Assembly: GCF_024400215.1 (NCBI RefSeq)
Contig: NZ_CP053748.1
Coordinates: forward strand, 4,464,001 to 4,528,000
From: Massilia sp. erpn
Lineage (GTDB): Bacteria > Pseudomonadota > Gammaproteobacteria > Burkholderiales > Burkholderiaceae_D
Length of the DNA: 64,000 nucleotides
Reading direction: 5' to 3'
The notes under the pieces were generated by a model. It saw only the letters and a program-made list of their open reading frames with translations. It searched no databases and was not told the origin of the DNA. The position numbers and the translations under genes were made by a program. Within the stretch, counting starts at the first letter, position 1, and each line of letters begins with the position of its first letter. Shown here piece after piece: positions 61,399 through 64,000 of this stretch.

Positions 61399-62718
61399 AA
61401 CGCGACCTGCCTGGTTTGCAGTGAGGACTTGTTGATTTCGGCTGCGTCCGGCGCTTTGCGCCAGACGGCGGAGTCGGCGCCGGGAACGGCGACCGTGGTG
61501 ACGCCATGCCAGTTGAGGCTGTCCTGGATGTTGGCGGCCATGCCAAAGACTTGATTGCCATGGCGCTGGCCTGCATGGCGCCAGACGTGCCGATCAAGAT
61601 GCTTCCGACGGTCATGACGCCAACATCGGCAGTGAAGGTGACCGCCATGTTGCCGCCAATGGTGGCGCCGCAGGTGTAGTAGCCCTTGTCGCCTTCTTGG
61701 ACGAATTCGGTCACCACCACGTAACCGCGTAGATTGCCCATGGCGTCGTAGCCGCCCAGCGGTTTCCCTGGATCCTGGACGTAGAAGATGTCCAGGTCGG
61801 GGCGGTTCCAGTAGCGGTCGTTCTGACGGATCACATGGCCACTTATGTCGTAGGCGTAGGAACGGGTTTGCAGGTCGAGGCCGAGATTATTGATGGCCGT
61901 CCGCCATTTCAAGATCGGCTGGTCGATCATGCCGGAGCGCGACACGCGGCCGACGGCATCGTAATCGCGCCGGTCGATCAGGTGACCATCGCGGTTGACG
62001 GCCGACAGGCGGCCGGCGCTATCGTACTCGAAGGTTTCGGTGGTGATGCCGACGCTGCCGTCGCCGGCGCGTTTGCCGGTGTAGCTGTCCTTGATGCGGT
62101 TGCCCAACTGGTCATGAGCCAGCAAATGCCCATTCTTGCCGAGATCCTTGTTGAGATCACCGGTCTTGGCAATGCCGTTGACCAGCAACTGCCGGTTCAT
62201 CTGATCGTAGGTGTTGTAGACCGTGAAATCCTGGCCGGTGCCGGCGATCTGGGTGCGCACGCCTTCGCGGTTGCCGTTCAGGTCATAGGCGTAGGTCAGA
62301 ATAGCTTTCATCCCTGTCTCATCTGTGTAATGGAACAGAGTCTGGCGCCCTCCTGTATACGCAGTACTTGGCATTCGATCCATGCCGCCAGCAAATTCAG
62401 GGGCAATTTTAGCCCCGCTATTTCTGAGCGCCGCTATGCTAGCAGCAGTAGTGCCGACTGCAATTGGCCAGACACTACCCGCCACATCCTCATTGGGAAT
62501 ACGGTTGCGACCGATGTATTCGCCAATGATGCCGCTATTGCCCCCTCGATCATTTTCCCAGCGCTGCTTAATGGTTTCAACTACATTGACACCCTTAAGG
62601 TAGTCTTGGCGTTTTCAATTGAAAGGTCACGAAGTGGGCCACCAGACGCAACCGGATCAACGCTAAACTCCATTCCACCAGTGTGAGCGCCCAGTATTCT
62701 TTCTGTATTTCCCCTCAA
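61399..62718 (-). pseudogene. Frameshifted Rhs/YD-repeat fragment (orphan)
   Basis: Read on the reverse strand from 62718, the region first encodes MEFSVDPVASGGPLRDLSIENA. After a one-base shift near 62615 it continues KQRWENDRG and GEYIGRNRIPNEDVAGSVWP, a near-copy of the linker in the toxin gene at 63009-64000. It then joins Rhs core repeats (YDLNGNREGVRTQIAG, FEYDSAGRLSAVNRDGHLIDRRDYDAVGRV). A second shift near 61545 moves the rest (MAANIQDSLNWHGVTTVAV) into another frame, and the fragment stops at the flhA end. It looks like a displaced, decayed Rhs end. Confidence 0.75.
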
Positions 62719-63012
62719 TTATTCAACAACCAATGCCTCCCCATTAAGATTCAATCCAAGAAGGAATTCGATTTCTTCTTGATCATTACAATGAACTTTA
62801 ATTTCAATACGCTGGTCTCCGATCACATCAATTTCGTCAATTGGAATAGTCATGCCAAGTCCGGCGCTGAACGGCAAACTCATATTTGAACCAACCGTCA
62901 CTTCCCCTGCAACTATCCGGCATGCCAATACGAAAAAAATCTTCTCGCCAACGTTTTTAGTGAAGATGTCTTCGACTTGTATTTTTGAGTGCATTTTTAA
63001 TTGCTCTTTCAT
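62719..63012 (-). CDS. Probable immunity protein for the Rhs toxin
   Basis: The 97-residue, acidic, soluble protein has no recognised family (KIQVEDIFTKNVGEKIFFVLACRIV, later QRIEIKVHCNDQEEIEFLLGLNLNG). Its ATG overlaps the stop of the toxin gene by 4 bp (ATGA), the usual layout for a polymorphic toxin and its immunity partner. It is A+T-richer than the surroundings, as such cassettes often are. Function rests on position alone. Confidence 0.62.
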   Translation of the reverse strand: MKEQLKMHSKIQVEDIFTKNVGEKIFFVLACRIVAGEVTVGSNMSLPFSAGLGMTIPIDEIDVIGDQRIEIKVHCNDQEEIEFLLGLNLNGEALVVE

Positions 63013-64000
63013 GGTTGACCTGGTTTTCTTGGGGTAAGCGTGATGGACTGGGTTTTGTTCGGAGCGTTGTTAATGAATTTTGCGCCACTGATACGCTGAC
63101 CCTGAATTGTCACAGTTGAAAATCCAACATTCCCAAGATCATCCACCAATGACTGAAATAATGATTTTACTTCTCTAAAGCCAAGCTTTAGATTAGGCTG
63201 ATTTTTAGGGAAAACATGAACTTCATTGATCAACAACGATGCCGCGTCCTCATCAACTCTATATGACTTTGATTTTATTTCAATAGGACCTTTAGAACTC
63301 TCGACTTCACGATAAAACGACCAGTCCTTTTTTCCGCCCGAGAGAACGAAATCCAATTCTTCAGGATCGTTTATTAAATTTCGCGTTCTAGGAGAAGTTG
63401 ACGTATTTGCCCCAGTGTTTCTAAGTGCAACTATACCGGCAGCAGTGCCGATAGCCGCTGGCCAAACGTTACCCGCTACATCCTCATTCGAAATACGGTT
63501 GCGGCCGGTGTATTCGCCAAGAAGCCCACCATTTCCCCTATCATTTTCCCAGCGTTGCTTAATGGCGTCAAATGCACCTTGGCTGGGAGTCGGTTGATAG
63601 AAATATCTTCCGTCGCCACCGGTCACGACTGTTTCCCCAAGGCGTCGAGCCATATCTGCATCACTGCTTGAGTATACGACGCCTCTGGCGCCTACCACCC
63701 CATAAAGCTTGGCAACGCTGTCGACAACGTCTTGTCGCGGTAAGCCATCGCTGATTTGATTATTCGCCCAGGCCCATGTTTGTGGGAATTTTTTCTGCAA
63801 AACTTCCTGCATTCGAAGATAGCCTGGCGTGAATGCAGTCTGGTTTTCGCCTACTGCTGCTGATCCTCTGCCTTCCGTCGCACGGAGCGTTTTGTCCAGG
63901 AAGTCGATCTCTTCCTTAGTCAACCGTTTGCCACTGCCTCCGCCACCGCCGCCGGTGCTGGCGATGAGGAATGGTTCCTCGTCGGGAGTCAACAACCTGT
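63009..64000 (-). CDS. C-terminal part of Rhs-type polymorphic toxin, 5' end beyond window
   Basis: The open frame enters from the right edge, and at least 328 residues are visible. A Gly-rich segment (STGGGGGGSGKRL) is followed by a pre-toxin linker (FDAIKQRWENDRGNGGLLGEYTGRNRISNEDVAGNVWP), a hydrophobic stretch (AAIGTAAGIVALRNTGA) and a variable C-terminal domain of about 125 residues starting near TSPRTRNLIND. Composition switches to A+T-rich at that point, as in exchangeable toxin tips. The toxin activity is not recognisable from motifs (NEVHVFPKNQPNLKLGF, SGAKFINNAPNKTQ). It is paired with the downstream immunity gene. Confidence 0.72.
   Translation of the reverse strand, partial: RLLTPDEEPFLIASTGGGGGGSGKRLTKEEIDFLDKTLRATEGRGSAAVGENQTAFTPGYLRMQEVLQKKFPQTWAWANNQISDGLPRQDVVDSVAKLYGVVGARGVVYSSSDADMARRLGETVVTGGDGRYFYQPTPSQGAFDAIKQRWENDRGNGGLLGEYTGRNRISNEDVAGNVWPAAIGTAAGIVALRNTGANTSTSPRTRNLINDPEELDFVLSGGKKDWSFYREVESSKGPIEIKSKSYRVDEDAASLLINEVHVFPKNQPNLKLGFREVKSLFQSLVDDLGNVGFSTVTIQGQRISGAKFINNAPNKTQSITLTPRKPGQP

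Overview
The window looks like chromosome from a GC-rich betaproteobacterium of the order Burkholderiales. Oxalobacteraceae (Massilia, Duganella or Janthinobacterium type) is my best guess from the mix of TonB receptors, DUF4154/YfiR proteins, DUF4214 adhesin-like proteins, Rhs toxins and the protein style. No rRNA, tRNA, CRISPR array or complete insertion sequence was seen.

Layout. Positions 1-1938 hold a truncated tautomerase gene divergent from a TetR regulator with two palindromic operators, then a LuxR-type response regulator. Positions about 2.0-13.5 kb form a visibly A+T-richer accessory island. It encodes a flavin reductase, a beta-propeller di-heme cytochrome c, a flavin-dependent halogenase-type enzyme, a CPA2 antiporter, a heme-oxygenase-like di-iron oxidase, an acyl-activating AMP ligase and an exported NHL-repeat propeller, and it ends in a strong terminator. 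Two promoters in this island share an ungapped 76-bp upstream region, so the two halves are probably one regulon: an uncharacterised oxidative tailoring or biosynthetic system. Positions 13.5-23.6 kb hold a GNAT acetyltransferase, a large RTX/DUF4214 exoprotein, an SDR, a solute-binding protein and a three-gene set (ArnT-like, GT2, ChbG/YdjC deacetylase) that resembles amino-sugar modification of lipid A. Positions 23.9-31 kb hold tandem UspA, hemerythrin, a BlaI/M56-M23 signalling pair with repeated operators, a TonB receptor and an acyltransferase. Positions 31-39 kb hold LysR/PhzF, a histidine kinase with a YfiR-like partner, and a divergent TonB receptor with a periplasmic binding lipoprotein.

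Positions 39,133-61,398 are one tightly packed co-directional flagellar-type locus: flgFGAHI, flgBC, fliE, F, a short fliG, HIJK, flgDE, a fliM-like gene, fliN, O, P, a FliA-type sigma factor, TPR, unknown, TPR, fliQR, flhBA. It encodes an export gate, ATPase, rod, hook and rings. Between its two unrelated flanks it has no flagellin, filament cap, hook-filament junction proteins, stator, FlhFG or chemotaxis gene. FliG is very short, the FliM-like protein lacks the CheY-binding start, and FlgH has no lipobox cysteine. The locus reads as a flagellar-derived, possibly non-motile secretion or hook apparatus, and is the leading candidate for an undescribed system.

Positions 61.4-64.0 kb hold the reverse-strand end of an Rhs polymorphic toxin locus: toxin C-terminus, a probable immunity gene, and a frameshifted duplicate fragment that stops exactly where flhA ends.
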